Positions 16,892 to 23,758 of a DNA stretch of 33,454 bases are shown here, piece by piece. The first letter of the stretch is position 1; each line of letters opens with the position of its first letter. The DNA comes from JBCCFX01 sp039029515 (GTDB taxonomy: Bacteria; Planctomycetota; Phycisphaerae; Phycisphaerales; SM1A02), in the NCBI GenBank assembly GCA_039029515.1, contig JBCCFX010000011.1, positions 1 to 33,454 on the forward strand, read 5' to 3'. The notes under the pieces were generated by a model. It searched no databases. It saw only the letters and a program-made list of their open reading frames with translations, and had not been told where the DNA came from. The position numbers were made by a program, and so were the translations under genes.

Positions 16892-17260
16892 ATGTTTCGT
16901 CGACTTGGCACAACCGGATTCAGTCTGCTTGCCGTAGCATTGGTCGCGACGGCGGTCTCGTTGTGGTTGGTGCAACGGCCTGATCGTGAGGAGGTCCTTG
17001 CAGAGCGCCTGCGGATCATTCAGAACGACATTCGTCTCGGAATGAGTGTTGACGAAGTTATGACATTGTTGAGCGAACCCGATGGCGAGGGGATGTTCTC
17101 GTACGTCGCGCCGTCTGACTTCGACTGGGAGCCGAGCGAGTCATTCATGCGAGCAACGAAACACTACAGCTATTGGTATGAACTTCCTGACGAACAGGCC
17201 ATCGACATCGTCTTCAATATGCTCGACGAATTGATACAGATCAAGTTTGGCACCGAGTGA
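16892..17260 (+). CDS. Small membrane-anchored protein, SmpA/BamE-like helix pattern, function unknown
   Basis: I chose the ATG at 16892 (MFRRLGTTG, 122 residues), with GGAG eight bases upstream; a TTG at 16865 and an ATG at 16874 are alternatives in the same frame. One N-terminal membrane helix (TGFSLLAVALVATAVSLWLV) is followed by a soluble domain of about 90 residues outside the cytoplasmic membrane. IRLGMSVDEVMTLLSEPDG resembles the helix and turn (GMSxxEVxxxLGxPD) of SmpA/OmlA (BamE) domains, and later strands include HYSYWYELPDEQ and IDIVFNMLDELIQIKFG. The resemblance is short, so the family assignment is tentative. It is divergent from the secreted protein gene; the 232 bases between them must hold both promoters, but I see no convincing pair. 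Confidence 0.68.
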   Translation: MFRRLGTTGFSLLAVALVATAVSLWLVQRPDREEVLAERLRIIQNDIRLGMSVDEVMTLLSEPDGEGMFSYVAPSDFDWEPSESFMRATKHYSYWYELPDEQAIDIVFNMLDELIQIKFGTE

Positions 17261-17338
17261 CCCACATCACCAACCTCTGCGTCCTCGCCTGTCGGTGTCC
17301 CCATTCCCGGATGAATCGGCCTACGATGGCTCACCACC

Positions 17339-18130
17339 ATGACCACCGACGCCGCTCCGACACCACTCGACGCGCCTGATCAACCCCACGCGACCGGGGA
17401 CACCAAGCCTGCCGGCATTCTCATCGCGCTGAGCGCCTATGCCGTCATCGCGCCGCCGGTCGGACTCGCTGTGCTGCTCGCGTCGTCGGCAACGATCGAG
17501 GGATTCTGGTCCGGGCTACCGATGGCACTTGCACTCGTGCTTGCCGTTGCACTCGGTGTCCTGCTGGTCGGTTCGGCGCTGCTGCCATCGATCGGCTTCT
17601 CCGGCTACATGGGCTATCTGTTTCACGGGGAGATCCGCGCGTACGGCGCCGTCGTGATCGCCATCATCGGCGCGACGTTTCTCGGCATCTGGTGGGCACG
17701 ACGACTGAGTACCACCGCCGCGCGTGACCTTCTCGCTCGGCACCCGCGCGGTCAGCGCATGCTCGACACGATGGAACGCGAGTCAGGCCGAAGTCTGATG
17801 ACGCTCGTCTTCATGTCACGCCTGTCGCCGCACATGCCATTCGCGTTCACGAACATCCTCGTTGCGCAGCTTCATCAGTCATTGACACGGCTGGCGATCG
17901 TCTCGACGCTTGGCTTGCTGCCGCGCAGCCTGCTGGGCGTCGCCATCGGCGCGGGCCTGCGATCCGCGCAGGAGTGGTCCGGCTCCTCGCCGTATGGCGC
18001 GTGGATGTGGATCATCACCGTGGTCGTCATTCTGGTCTTTGTCCGAATCACGGTGAAGGCGTATCGTGCGGCGAGAGTCAACAACGAGGCCTCCGCGCAC
18101 GAAGAAGCCGTCACTGCGGAATCGAATTGA
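17339..18130 (+). CDS. VTT-domain (DedA/TVP38-like) membrane protein
   Basis: A 263-residue protein with about six membrane helices. The N-terminal 25 residues are Pro/Thr-rich and cytoplasmic. The VTT (SNARE-associated/DedA) region includes GYLFHGEIRAYGAVVIAIIGATFLGIWWARR, the loop LMTLVFMSRLSPHMPFAFTNI, in which SRxxPxxPF is the family's re-entrant signature, and helices TRLAIVSTLGLLPRSLLGVAIGAGL. Relatives are lipid scramblases or help to recycle lipid carriers; the exact role is not assignable here. A possible -10 (TACGAT, 17322-17327) lies 11 bases before the ATG, but no -35 is visible. Its last 20 bases overlap the stop of the convergent DinB-like gene. Confidence 0.85.
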   Translation: MTTDAAPTPLDAPDQPHATGDTKPAGILIALSAYAVIAPPVGLAVLLASSATIEGFWSGLPMALALVLAVALGVLLVGSALLPSIGFSGYMGYLFHGEIRAYGAVVIAIIGATFLGIWWARRLSTTAARDLLARHPRGQRMLDTMERESGRSLMTLVFMSRLSPHMPFAFTNILVAQLHQSLTRLAIVSTLGLLPRSLLGVAIGAGLRSAQEWSGSSPYGAWMWIITVVVILVFVRITVKAYRAARVNNEASAHEEAVTAESN

Positions 18131-18632
18131 CATTCGGCCGCCACGGCCCGATCGCCTCGCGGAACTGGTAATTGACCGCTTTGCAGATCTGCGCGGTGTG
18201 ATGCACATCGTGCACGCCCCAGGTGCTGATCATCTGGTGCATTGTCACCGGCCCGAAGATCGGATGCATGCCGGTGCGCTCGAGGTCGGCTGACGTCAGT
18301 TGCATGGCGTCGACGGCATCGAGGTTTGCTGCACGAAGGTCTTCGAAGACATCAAGCCGATCACCACGCGTCATTTGCGCGGTGTCGGCATCGCGACCGT
18401 CCCACGGGAAGGGATCGAACTCGCGCGATTCACCGTGTTCCATGATGATGCGGATGCGCGGTACCCAATCGAGACGTTCGCCGAGGATCAGATGCCCGAG
18501 AACATCGAACGGACTGAACGTGTCGGGTCCGTAGTTGGCCCGGAGCAGGTCGTCGGTGAGACCTTCAAGGAGGTTGCGAATCACGCCGGGCGTGGCGCGA
18601 AGGATACGAAGCGTGGGCGCGATGTCATGCAT
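18111..18632 (-). CDS. DinB/YfiT-like four-helix protein
   Basis: A 173-residue protein of the DinB_2 type. The first helix starts APTLRILRATPGVIRNLLEGL, the second carries SPFDVLGHLILGERLDWVPRI with the first metal-ligand His near residue 47, and the fourth carries VTMHQMISTWGVHDVHHTAQI with His pairs at the usual positions, so the three-His metal site of the superfamily looks complete. Members include thiol-dependent S-transferases (bacillithiol or mycothiol linked) and proteins of unknown role. It is the last gene of the seven-gene minus-strand run, 33 bases after the Fur-family gene, and could be part of a metal or thiol stress response. That link is inferred only from position. Confidence 0.86.
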   Translation of the reverse strand: MHDIAPTLRILRATPGVIRNLLEGLTDDLLRANYGPDTFSPFDVLGHLILGERLDWVPRIRIIMEHGESREFDPFPWDGRDADTAQMTRGDRLDVFEDLRAANLDAVDAMQLTSADLERTGMHPIFGPVTMHQMISTWGVHDVHHTAQICKAVNYQFREAIGPWRPNVNSIPQ

Positions 18633-18665
18633 GCGATGATGATACGTCGTTCGGTCACTGACGCA

Positions 18666-19043
18666 TCACGCGCACTGATCACACCAGCCGTTCAATGTGA
18701 TCTCGTGGCTGTCGAGTACGAATCCATCCGGCACCATCCGGTCCATGCGTCCCGGGCAACCGTGGACGTCAAAGACGCGATCACAATTCAGACAATGGAA
18801 GTGATGGTGATGACGCTCGGCCGCTTCGGCCATCTCATACCGATCCGGCTGACCCGGAACGGCGACCGGCACGATGGCTCCGTCTTCCAGAAGTCGATTC
18901 ACCACGCGATACACCGTCCGAAGGCCAAGCCCCGGAACTTCTTCGACGGCAAGTTCGTTGATTTCCGGAATGGACAGCGGACGTCCGGCCGCCTTGATCA
19001 CGTCGCCTATCGCCCGCTGCTGTGATGTGTTTCGACGTGTCAT
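18666..19043 (-). CDS. Fur family metalloregulator (probably Zur-like)
   Basis: I chose the ATG at 19043 (MTRRNTSQQR, 125 residues), which overlaps the stop of the MerC-domain gene as ATGA; AGGA lies six bases upstream. The N-terminal winged helix has the recognition segment LGLRTVYRVVNRLLEDG. The metal-binding half has HHHHFHC (His78-81), CLNC at 84-87 and CDQC at 121-124, so both CxxC pairs of the structural zinc site are present. This is the standard Fur-family layout. By sequence alone iron, zinc and peroxide sensors are hard to separate. Zinc is favoured by context: a COG0523 GTPase, an FmdB-like protein and a MerC-domain protein are upstream in the same run. Translational coupling with the MerC gene points to a dedicated regulator-transporter pair. 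Confidence 0.91.
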   Translation of the reverse strand: MTRRNTSQQRAIGDVIKAAGRPLSIPEINELAVEEVPGLGLRTVYRVVNRLLEDGAIVPVAVPGQPDRYEMAEAAERHHHHFHCLNCDRVFDVHGCPGRMDRMVPDGFVLDSHEITLNGWCDQCA

Positions 19044-19771
19044 GCAGGATCCTGATGGTATGCGCTCGATCCGCAGCACCCCGCGGCGCAACGGCCGCTC
19101 AAGTGCCGATTGCACAGGTGCCCCGCAACGAGGAACACACCGCCCAACGGCGTCATGAGCGCCCACATCATAGCGATCAAGCCTCGAGGCTCGCCCGGCG
19201 CGGCCGTGGCCGACATGGCCGCCGAAGCCGAACCACACGATGCCGACGTACAGACCGATTCGTCCGCAAGCGCTGTCTCCGACGTGGACGCCAACAGTAC
19301 GCCGGCTGCCCCCTCCTCCGAGGGGCAACACGGTGTACCGGACGCCGACGATGATCCGGCCGCGGCCGGCTGCACCATCGACACGTTCTGATCTCCCGAC
19401 GTCACGCATGCGACGGACGGGCAACAGTCATATGGGCTGGCAAATGCAGCCATGGAAATCAACGTCAGGCCGCAGATGCCGATGACCCCTGGCGACCAGT
19501 CGCGATGACGTCGCCAGCCAGGGATGAACGCAGCAAGTGCGAGGGCGAGACAGATGCCGACCATCCATTTGTGGAAGATTGGCTCGGCAAGAAAGCTCAA
19601 TCCCAACAACGGAAGGAAACCGACGACGAACGGCATCGCCGCACAGTGAATGGCACAGCCAACTGATGCGGCCACGCCAAGCCAGTCGCGATAGGCTCGG
19701 GGCGTCGAGGGACGAGATTCTGTCGGTGCGGCGAGAGCATGGTTCACGTCATGACATCCTGCTAATGACAT
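19040..19771 (-). CDS. MerC-domain membrane protein with Cys-rich loop
   Basis: A 243-residue protein. The MerC motif GCAIHCAAMPFVVGFLPLLG (about residues 38-57) carries the Cys pair of the first helix, followed by WMVGICLALALAAFIPGW and GVIGICGLTLISMAAF. MerC proteins are usually about 130-140 residues. Here a long insert (about 112-200) follows, with CC, CVTSGD, CC and CTSASCG segments that could bind metal, and then a last helix and a Cys-rich C-terminus (NRHLSGRCAAGCCGS). MerC-domain proteins outside mer operons are often found near zinc-responsive Fur proteins. Mercury resistance is not indicated, as no merA, merR or merP is nearby. The role is probably zinc or other divalent metal uptake or handling, inferred from the neighbours. 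Confidence 0.84.
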   Translation of the reverse strand: MSLAGCHDVNHALAAPTESRPSTPRAYRDWLGVAASVGCAIHCAAMPFVVGFLPLLGLSFLAEPIFHKWMVGICLALALAAFIPGWRRHRDWSPGVIGICGLTLISMAAFASPYDCCPSVACVTSGDQNVSMVQPAAAGSSSASGTPCCPSEEGAAGVLLASTSETALADESVCTSASCGSASAAMSATAAPGEPRGLIAMMWALMTPLGGVFLVAGHLCNRHLSGRCAAGCCGSSAYHQDPA

Positions 19772-19807
19772 ATGATTGCCAATAGTACCGCACCCGATCG
19801 AGCGCGG

Positions 19808-21109
19808 TCAAGTGACGACCGACCGAACTGAGTCCACCAGTCGATCTGCCGCACGACGAGCCCCCGCGATGTTCCGCGCTGATGGCCCGAGTTCGAGCTC
19901 AGCCAGGGCGCCGGAGACGTACACCCGCGGATGCCAGCGCAAGTCGGCATCTACGATCGGGTAGCCACATCGCGCGCACGGAAGCGACGCTGATTCGACG
20001 AGGTTATCCACCAACGATCCTCCCGGACGGCGACCGGCAAACCCCGTCGCCAACAGAACGCGGTCGGCGCTCACGGTGTCGCTCGTGCTCAGCGAGACGT
20101 CGATACTGTCGTCATACACCCCGAGCGACGTGACATCCGCTTCATGCCACGTCAATAGTCCGCGACCGCGCGCCCGGCGGATGGCGCGGCTGACATCAGG
20201 AGGAACCGATCCCACGTACCGCGCCTTGGTAATGACCGCACGACGTCGATCGACATCCTGTTCGCGGCGGAAGCTCTCCACGTACTTCGGGCCAAGCCAG
20301 CCCGGATCCGTATCAAACTGGTGCTCGCGCAATGCATGGCGTGAGACAACGTGAACCTGATGACCCTCTGCGATGAGACGAAGCGCTGTATGGCCGGCCG
20401 AGATGCCGCCCCCGACCACCACCACCGTCTCCGGTGACGTCGGCCATCCGTCGAACGCAGGATCGAAGATGTGCTGCACTCGCGGATCACTTCGTGGCGC
20501 CCAGCCCGGCCACTTCGGCTGCTCACTGGAACCGAGCGCCAGAACGATATTGACCGCCGCAACGCTGTTCCCGCTCGCAAGCTCGACGCCCACGCGGTCG
20601 CAGTCCACTGAACATGCGGCGGCTCGATCACGCACGTGAAGTTCAGCGAGTCCGAACGTGTCGATAACTTTGTCGCAGTGCGCATCAAAAAGCTCGAGCG
20701 ATGGCCGGTCGTACGGAAGCGTGAAACTCCCCGGTCTTCGGTTCTTCCCTTTCCCGGCGAAATCGCGAAGTGACCATGCGTCGAGATCCAGATGGTGGAC
20801 CGAAGGAGAACGCAGAAACGTCATCCCGATCGTTGATGTGCACGCACGCCAGCGTCCGAGCAAGCGAGGCTCCGGGTCAACGATGCGGAGTCGATCACGC
20901 GAGACTTTGGCATCGCCCAGCAATCGCGCGGCAATGTGTACGCCGTGGATCCCACCGCCGATGATCAGCCATTCGAGTTGTCCCGCAGTCGTGTCGATTC
21001 CAGTTGTCTCCAATGCGTTCGCACGTCGGAATGGGATGATGATGCCAAGCGCATCTCTTATGCGACCGGAACCTCCCAACTCGGCAGCGGATCCTCGAAT
21101 CGCGCCCAC
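19808..21109 (-). CDS. FAD/NAD(P)-dependent oxidoreductase, flavin monooxygenase-like
   Basis: A protein of up to 433 residues with two Rossmann dinucleotide sites: WLIIGGGIHGVHIAARLL (FAD) and TVVVVGGGISAGHTALRLIAEG (NAD(P)H). A late LLATGF segment and the C-terminal RVYVSGALAELELGPSARNIAGARRAADRLV are typical of flavin-dependent N-hydroxylating monooxygenases and related oxidoreductases. The start is uncertain. The GTG at 21109 overlaps the upstream GTPase gene by 52 bases, while a TTG at 21013 would give 401 residues, begin 15 residues before the FAD motif and avoid overlap. A CARCGYPI stretch near residue 382 (CxxC) is unusual for the family and might bind metal or act in redox. It lies between the COG0523 GTPase and the MerC gene, so a metal-linked or metallophore-related role is possible; substrate unknown. 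Confidence 0.8.
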   Translation of the reverse strand: MGAIRGSAAELGGSGRIRDALGIIIPFRRANALETTGIDTTAGQLEWLIIGGGIHGVHIAARLLGDAKVSRDRLRIVDPEPRLLGRWRACTSTIGMTFLRSPSVHHLDLDAWSLRDFAGKGKNRRPGSFTLPYDRPSLELFDAHCDKVIDTFGLAELHVRDRAAACSVDCDRVGVELASGNSVAAVNIVLALGSSEQPKWPGWAPRSDPRVQHIFDPAFDGWPTSPETVVVVGGGISAGHTALRLIAEGHQVHVVSRHALREHQFDTDPGWLGPKYVESFRREQDVDRRRAVITKARYVGSVPPDVSRAIRRARGRGLLTWHEADVTSLGVYDDSIDVSLSTSDTVSADRVLLATGFAGRRPGGSLVDNLVESASLPCARCGYPIVDADLRWHPRVYVSGALAELELGPSARNIAGARRAADRLVDSVRSVVT

Positions 21110-22272
21110 CGTTCCGGCCCGCCCATCATCTCGACGTCAGTGACCAACGCCGCATCGAGAACGGCTTCAATCGCCTTGCGGTCCATGGCCACACCAATGA
21201 ACACAATCTCCTGCCGACAGTCGCCAACGTTCTCGTCCCAATAGGAATCGATCCAGTCTCGTGTCTCCGGATCCTGCGGCCAACGCTCGCGCTCCACAGA
21301 CGCGAACCAGTAACCCGCGCGGTCGATCTGCAGCGATGCGCCGGCCTGAGACCAGACGCCGCAGATGTGCGGGCGTGTAGCGACCCAGATGTAACCCTTC
21401 GATCGGATGACACCTTCAAGGCCCGTCCCGATGGCTTCCATCAGTCGACGCGGATGAAACGGCCGGCGCCGCGCGTAGACGAAACTGCTGATGCCATATT
21501 CCTCGGTCTCCGGCGTGTGCTCACCGTTGAGCTCTTTCACCCAGCCGGGCATCTGGCTGGCAGCATACTCGTCATACAAACCGGTCCCGACGACCTGAGA
21601 TACATCGACGGCACCCTGTGACACGCGGAGCGTGCGCGCACCCGGGTTGAGATGATGAAGAATGCCTTCGAGTCGCTCCGCTTCTTCGTCGGACACGAGA
21701 TCGCACTTGTTGATGACGATGACGTTTGCGAACTCAATCTGGTCGGTCAACAGATCCACGATGGTTCGCTCATCATCATCGCTCACGCCCATGGAGCGAT
21801 CGTTCAGGCTGTGCTTGCTGTCAAAGTCCGTGAGGAAGTTGGCGGCATCAACCACTGTCACCATCGTGTCGACCGTCGCGACATCACTCAGGCTCCGACC
21901 ATCTTCATCGCGGAATGAGAACGTCGCGGCCACCGGCATGGGTTCACCGATTCCCGTTGACTCGATCAACAGATGATCGAAACGGCCGTCCTGCGCGAGC
22001 CGATTGACCTCGATCATCAGGTCTTCCCGCAGCGTGCAGCAGATGCAGCCATTGGTCATCTCGACCATCTTCTCTTCGGTTCGCGACAACTCGGCACCGC
22101 CATCGCGGACGAGCGATGCATCGATGTTGACTTCGGACATGTCGTTGACGATGACGGCAACGCGCAGGCCCTGCCGGTTGTTCAGGACATGGTTGAGCAG
22201 GGTCGTTTTCCCGGCACCAAGAAAGCCGGACAGAACGGTCACCGGCAGTTGCTTTTCTGGAGCGTGAGACAT
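21058..22272 (-). CDS. COG0523 metallochaperone GTPase (ZigA/CobW-like)
   Basis: I chose the ATG at 22272 (MSHAPEKQ, 404 residues), with AAGGA eight bases upstream; an ATG seven codons earlier lacks a site. The G domain shows Walker A GFLGAGKTT, then the metal motif NGCICCTLREDL (Cys76, 78, 79), ESTGIGEP, and NKCD for guanine recognition. The C-terminal CobW_C domain follows (RRRPFHPRRLMEAI, SKGYIWVATRPH). The ending with RDWIDSYWDENVGDCRQEIVFIG is characteristic of ZigA-type zinc-responsive members. Such GTPases deliver zinc to client proteins, mostly under zinc starvation and Zur control. The Fur-family gene four genes downstream fits that. The gap to the FmdB-like gene upstream is 37 bases. 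Confidence 0.93.
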   Translation of the reverse strand: MSHAPEKQLPVTVLSGFLGAGKTTLLNHVLNNRQGLRVAVIVNDMSEVNIDASLVRDGGAELSRTEEKMVEMTNGCICCTLREDLMIEVNRLAQDGRFDHLLIESTGIGEPMPVAATFSFRDEDGRSLSDVATVDTMVTVVDAANFLTDFDSKHSLNDRSMGVSDDDERTIVDLLTDQIEFANVIVINKCDLVSDEEAERLEGILHHLNPGARTLRVSQGAVDVSQVVGTGLYDEYAASQMPGWVKELNGEHTPETEEYGISSFVYARRRPFHPRRLMEAIGTGLEGVIRSKGYIWVATRPHICGVWSQAGASLQIDRAGYWFASVERERWPQDPETRDWIDSYWDENVGDCRQEIVFIGVAMDRKAIEAVLDAALVTDVEMMGGPERWARFEDPLPSWEVPVA

Positions 22273-22309
22273 GCAGTCATTCCTTGTGAGCATTGCGTTT
22301 TATGTGTAA

Positions 22310-22552
22310 TCAATCGCCGCAGCCGTGAACGCCGCAGCATCCCCCGTCGAGCCCCGCCAATTGATCGGGTCTCTTCGCCAGGACGAAACCAGTGCCAATC
22401 TGCCGTTCCACCGGCGCGCTTCGTGCGGTCTCACCGACATCGATCGATGCCAGGTCACACAGTTCGCCCCATGTCGCGAGGCGCGTGCTCATCGCGTGAA
22501 ATACGGCGACCTCGCGGCCATTTGTCGGACAGACATAGTCATACGTGGGCAT
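22310..22552 (-). CDS. FmdB-like small zinc-ribbon-type protein
   Basis: I chose the ATG at 22552 (MPTYDYVCPTNG, 80 residues), with GAGGTGATC just upstream; an ATG ten codons earlier is unlikely. The start MPTYDYVC matches FmdB-family zinc ribbons, but the second Cys of the first CxxC is replaced (CPTNG). The middle carries FHAMSTRLATWGELCDLASID, a pattern I know from a subgroup of FmdB-like proteins. The C-terminus ends with a compact CCGVHGCGD cluster, which could supply metal ligands in place of the classic ribbon. Proteins of this subgroup often accompany zinc-handling genes. It is 38 bases from the lipoprotein gene upstream and 37 from the COG0523 GTPase gene downstream, so it is probably co-expressed with both. 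Confidence 0.8.
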   Translation of the reverse strand: MPTYDYVCPTNGREVAVFHAMSTRLATWGELCDLASIDVGETARSAPVERQIGTGFVLAKRPDQLAGLDGGCCGVHGCGD

Positions 22553-22590
22553 GCGATCACCTCGATCTACAGCAGAATTCACATGTCAGA

Positions 22591-23532
22591 TCACTGGTCA
22601 TGAACACGTACCCCACGATCGCCCGCCGGTGATTCGGTTTGCACTGCAGCGGCTCTTGCATCCTGTTCGAAGCGCTGATTCAGACGACGCAACTCCGCAA
22701 CCAGACTCCGGGCGCTCCGCATCCGCTCGCGGCGCTCGGTGTATGCGGCAAGAATCCGATTCGCCCCGTCAGCAAGTGCATCGTCAGCGGTCGTGCTGAC
22801 ATGACCGAGTGGGACGGCGTACGTGAATCGGCCGGACTCTTCCGCGTACGTCGGGATCTGCACGAACTGCCGGTCTTTGCCCGGACCGATCTCGGCGGCA
22901 TCGTCGGTCGTCATTCCGGCATCAACGAAGAAGTCGATTGCATCGACGGGATAGCCGAAGAGATAGCCGTACGCGCGCCATCGATCGCCACGAGGCATGC
23001 GATCTGCAACAGCAAGAATCTCAGTTGGGTGCGTGCACGGTGTGATTCCCCACGGGCTCCAGAATGACTCGAAGCGTTCAATCATGCGCGACAGCGCTTC
23101 ACGATGAACCACGAATGCCTGCAGAGAGCGCGACCCGTCATAGACGGTGTTGAACACCTGGACATCCGCGTACCAGATTTCGTTGCGGAGCGGTGCGAGG
23201 GCCTCGCGTGCCGCGCGAAGCTCCGACAGATCAGGCGCATCGACGTCAAAGCTTCCGCGCCAGATGCCGGTACTCATCGGCTTCAACCCGCCGGCGAGCG
23301 TGTACAGCGCTTCGTGATCAGCGGCGGCGCGGAGGAGTGTGAAGGTGTCAATGTCAGTGGTGTGCGCCGGCTCATCCGCCGCTGCGCGTGTCTCAGCGCG
23401 TGGCGTCGATGTGCACCCACCCACCGTCGCGACGAGTGCGACGGCGCACGCCGACACGAACGCCCACCAGATTGGTCGATGGGTGCGCGATGACCGGCAT
23501 CGCGTGGCCCATCCGTTTATTGACAACGCCAT
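22591..23532 (-). CDS. Lipoprotein of unknown function, first gene of the metal-related run
   Basis: I chose the ATG at 23532 (MALSINGWATRC, 313 residues); the frame extends 18 codons upstream through a promoter-like region. The signal peptide ends with lipobox VGGC (Cys near residue 40). The mature protein has no motif that I recognise. Noticeable features are LYTLAGGLKPMSTGIWRGSF, suggestive of a planctomycete family of undescribed function, WSPWGITPCTHPTEIL, YGYLFGYPVDAIDFFVDAG, and a C-terminal helix rich in Arg and Glu (RERMRSARSLVAELRRLNQRF). There is no ribosome site; the predicted transcription start falls on or near the ATG, so the mRNA may be leaderless. Its position at the head of the unit suggests a role at the envelope in the same process, perhaps ligand or metal capture, but nothing in the sequence proves it. 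Confidence 0.75.
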   Translation of the reverse strand: MALSINGWATRCRSSRTHRPIWWAFVSACAVALVATVGGCTSTPRAETRAAADEPAHTTDIDTFTLLRAAADHEALYTLAGGLKPMSTGIWRGSFDVDAPDLSELRAAREALAPLRNEIWYADVQVFNTVYDGSRSLQAFVVHREALSRMIERFESFWSPWGITPCTHPTEILAVADRMPRGDRWRAYGYLFGYPVDAIDFFVDAGMTTDDAAEIGPGKDRQFVQIPTYAEESGRFTYAVPLGHVSTTADDALADGANRILAAYTERRERMRSARSLVAELRRLNQRFEQDARAAAVQTESPAGDRGVRVHDQ

Positions 23533-23538
23533 GCCATT

Positions 23539-23568
23539 AGCATAAGTCGGCAGTACGGGATTTGGCAA
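23539..23568 (-). promoter_or_regulatory. Candidate promoter of the seven-gene metal-related unit
   Basis: On the minus strand TTGCCA (23563-23568) and TATGCT (23539-23544) are separated by 18 bases. The start site would fall at about 23532, at the ATG of the lipoprotein gene. An imperfect palindrome, ATGCTAATGGCAT (23531-23543), overlaps the -10 element and the start codon and could bind the Fur-family regulator. Fair match only. Confidence 0.45.
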
Positions 23569-23632
23569 GCCGAGTCGCCACGACACAAGTCGCCGCCGGA
23601 TCGCGGTGTCAGGTACGATGATCCATCGAGTT

Positions 23633-23705
<73 letters not shown>

Positions 23706-23715
23706 TTGAGTCCAT

Positions 23716-23750
23716 GCGTGGCGAATCCCCACCTCGAGGAATCGCCACGC
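23716..23750. terminator. Hairpin between the tRNA and the tricorn-like peptidase gene
   Basis: GCGTGGCGA (23716-23724) pairs with TCGCCACGC (23742-23750) as nine perfect base pairs, extended inside by TCC/GGA after an A-A mismatch. It lies 10 bases after the tRNA and 8 bases beyond the stop of the convergent peptidase gene, the right place for a bidirectional terminator. There is no T-rich tail on either strand. Confidence 0.5.
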
Positions 23751-23758
23751 ACCACCGC

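Noticed and set aside
16660..17019. N-terminal extension of the secreted protein by 120 codons
   Set aside because: The ATG at 16659 has a perfect GAGGAG and a signal peptide; the extension overlaps the divergent small membrane protein gene.
19040..19771. Mercury resistance operon
   Set aside because: Only a MerC domain is present; merA, merR, merP and merT are absent and the neighbours point to zinc.
22279..22310. Zur-box-like palindrome before the COG0523 gene
   Set aside because: The AT-rich stretch has only ATTG/CAAT ends in common between its halves; too weak to call an operator.
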